From JACRLW01 sp050181465 (GTDB lineage Bacteria; Planctomycetota; UBA1135; UBA2386), in the NCBI GenBank assembly GCA_050181465.1, contig JBFXDD010000091.1:1-6520 (forward strand): 6,520 nt of DNA, in the 5' to 3' direction. Both the position numbers and the translations under genes were made by a program. Positions 5,716 through 6,520 of the stretch are shown here, in pieces (within the stretch, counting starts at the first letter, position 1; every line of letters starts with the position of its first letter). Below the pieces are notes generated by a model. That model made no database searches. It was not told the origin of the DNA and saw nothing but the letters and a program-made list of their open reading frames with translations.

Positions 5716-6520
5716 CGATCAGACTCGTGAACGACTCGCCGAGCGGTGGATGGACTCTTCACTCGCCGAGGTGATCGGCGGCGTCGGACCGACCACGCAA
5801 CGGCGTTCGCCGGTGCGGTCGGAAGCGATGACGGCGAACCCATCGACCACGGCCTCGCGCCGGACGACCATCGGCGCCGGCGCAATGGTCCTGTTGCTCG
5901 GTGCCGCCGTCCTCGTCGTGGCGCTCGTCTTCGGTCGAGGCGGGCACCATCGCGGCGACTCCAAGGTCGCCGGTCCTTCCGAGTCGGACCAAGCACCGAT
6001 GCGCGTGCTGTATCTCGGCAGCGGCCCAGGTTGGGGCTATCGCTATCTCCGCTCTTCGCTCGATCGATCGAAGACGATCGAATTGGACGCGTGTCTGACC
6101 GCGGTCGATCGCGCCGCCTCGACCGCGGCGGGGCTGTTGCCGTGGTCGTCGATCGCCAGGAACTTCGACGATTACCGGGTCGTCCTGCTCGGCGATCTCA
6201 GTCCGAGCGCGATCACCGCCATTGGCGAAGACCCGGCCGACTTCGCCCGGCGAATCGAGGCCTTCGTCGCGGCCGGTGGTGGACTCGGGATCTTCTGCGA
6301 AGGTGGCGCCGTGCCGGGGGCCTGGTCCGGCACCGCGATGAATTCGGTCGTGCCGATCGAATCGCTCGGCGGCCTCACCGATTGCGAACTCTTCGCCAAG
6401 GTCCGGCCGGAGTACCTCGAGCATCCGATCTTTCATGCGATGGGAGTCGCCGACGCCGCCTCGCTGTTCGACGGCACGGTCGAGACCAAGGTGACGATGG
6501 CCACACTGCAGTTCCTGGGT
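5708..6520 (+). CDS. Single-pass membrane protein with GATase1-like domain, possible partner of the sigma factor (3' end beyond window)
   Basis: The visible 271 residues start at the ATG inside the last codons of the sigma gene and run off the right edge. Residues 1-53 are a polar, presumably cytoplasmic segment that begins with RERLAERWMDSSLAEVIGG (7-25). Residues about 55-75 (IGAGAMVLLLGAAVLVVALVF) are one membrane helix. After a short linker, residues 98-271 match the glutamine-amidotransferase-like fold of large membrane or VWA-associated proteins: MRVLYLGSGPGWGYRYLRSS (98-117), DYRVVLLGDLSPSAIT (155-170), FVAAGGGLGIFCEGG (186-200) and VVPIE (214-218). By topology this domain lies outside the cytoplasmic membrane. 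Enzymatic activity is unlikely, since no GxCxG nucleophile elbow is present, although a Cys sits at 197. Coupling to the sigma gene makes an anti-sigma or sensing role plausible, but no standard anti-sigma (zinc ASD, RseA or FecR) motif is visible. Gene and fold are well supported; function is inference. Confidence 0.82.
   Translation, partial: MTDDQTRERLAERWMDSSLAEVIGGVGPTTQRRSPVRSEAMTANPSTTASRRTTIGAGAMVLLLGAAVLVVALVFGRGGHHRGDSKVAGPSESDQAPMRVLYLGSGPGWGYRYLRSSLDRSKTIELDACLTAVDRAASTAAGLLPWSSIARNFDDYRVVLLGDLSPSAITAIGEDPADFARRIEAFVAAGGGLGIFCEGGAVPGAWSGTAMNSVVPIESLGGLTDCELFAKVRPEYLEHPIFHAMGVADAASLFDGTVETKVTMATLQFLG

Noticed and set aside
5759..6436. Minus-strand 225-codon open frame
   Set aside because: It is antisense to the membrane GATase-like gene, which has a Shine-Dalgarno, a membrane helix and fold motifs.
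1..6520. tRNA, rRNA, CRISPR, transposase or attachment-site signals
   Set aside because: Read on both strands; no cloverleaf, regular spaced repeats, terminal inverted repeats or recombinase motifs were seen.

Overview
The window is GC-rich (roughly two-thirds G+C by eye) and almost fully coding. It holds five protein genes with four predicted export or membrane signals and no RNA genes, insertion sequences or CRISPR array. The gene content fits a heterotrophic Planctomycetota-like bacterium: a secreted amidohydrolase with an 'ALGAQA'-type signal peptide, a secreted DUF2911-like protein, a large secreted family 95 glycoside hydrolase, and a short ECF sigma factor coupled to a single-pass membrane protein. 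That assignment is an inference from protein style, not from a phylogenetic marker.

Layout, left to right. (1) Positions 1-1496, minus strand: an amidohydrolase-superfamily protein whose 3' end lies beyond the left edge. Its expected metal ligands look degenerate, which resembles the first half of tandem amidohydrolase proteins. (2) Positions 1554-2204, plus strand: a small exported protein resembling DUF2911, divergent from gene 1 across a 57-base gap. (3) Positions 2211-5072, minus strand: a complete GH95 alpha-L-fucosidase-like enzyme, convergent with gene 2 across only 6 bases, with a perfect 7-bp hairpin at the junction. It carries an extra jelly-roll-like domain inserted in its N-terminal beta domain. 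(4) Positions 5197-5715, plus strand: an ECF-type sigma-70 factor, divergent from the GH95 gene across a 124-base gap. (5) Positions 5708-6520 and onward, plus strand: a membrane-anchored protein with an extracytoplasmic GATase1-like domain. It overlaps the sigma gene by 8 bases, has a strong Shine-Dalgarno, and runs off the right edge.

How they may work together. Genes 4 and 5 look like one regulatory unit: a sigma factor translated together with a membrane protein that could hold or signal to it. The neighbouring GH95 gene shares the intergenic region with the sigma gene and is the obvious candidate target, but no recognisable ECF promoter pair was found to prove it. Genes 1 and 2 share another short divergent region and are probably periplasmic; nothing in the sequence ties them to fucose metabolism.

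Most noteworthy: the GH95 with an inserted sialate-O-acetylesterase-like jelly roll, the apparently metal-site-deficient amidohydrolase half, the sigma/GATase-like membrane pair, and a strong excess of the palindrome CGATCG (31 copies counted by eye).
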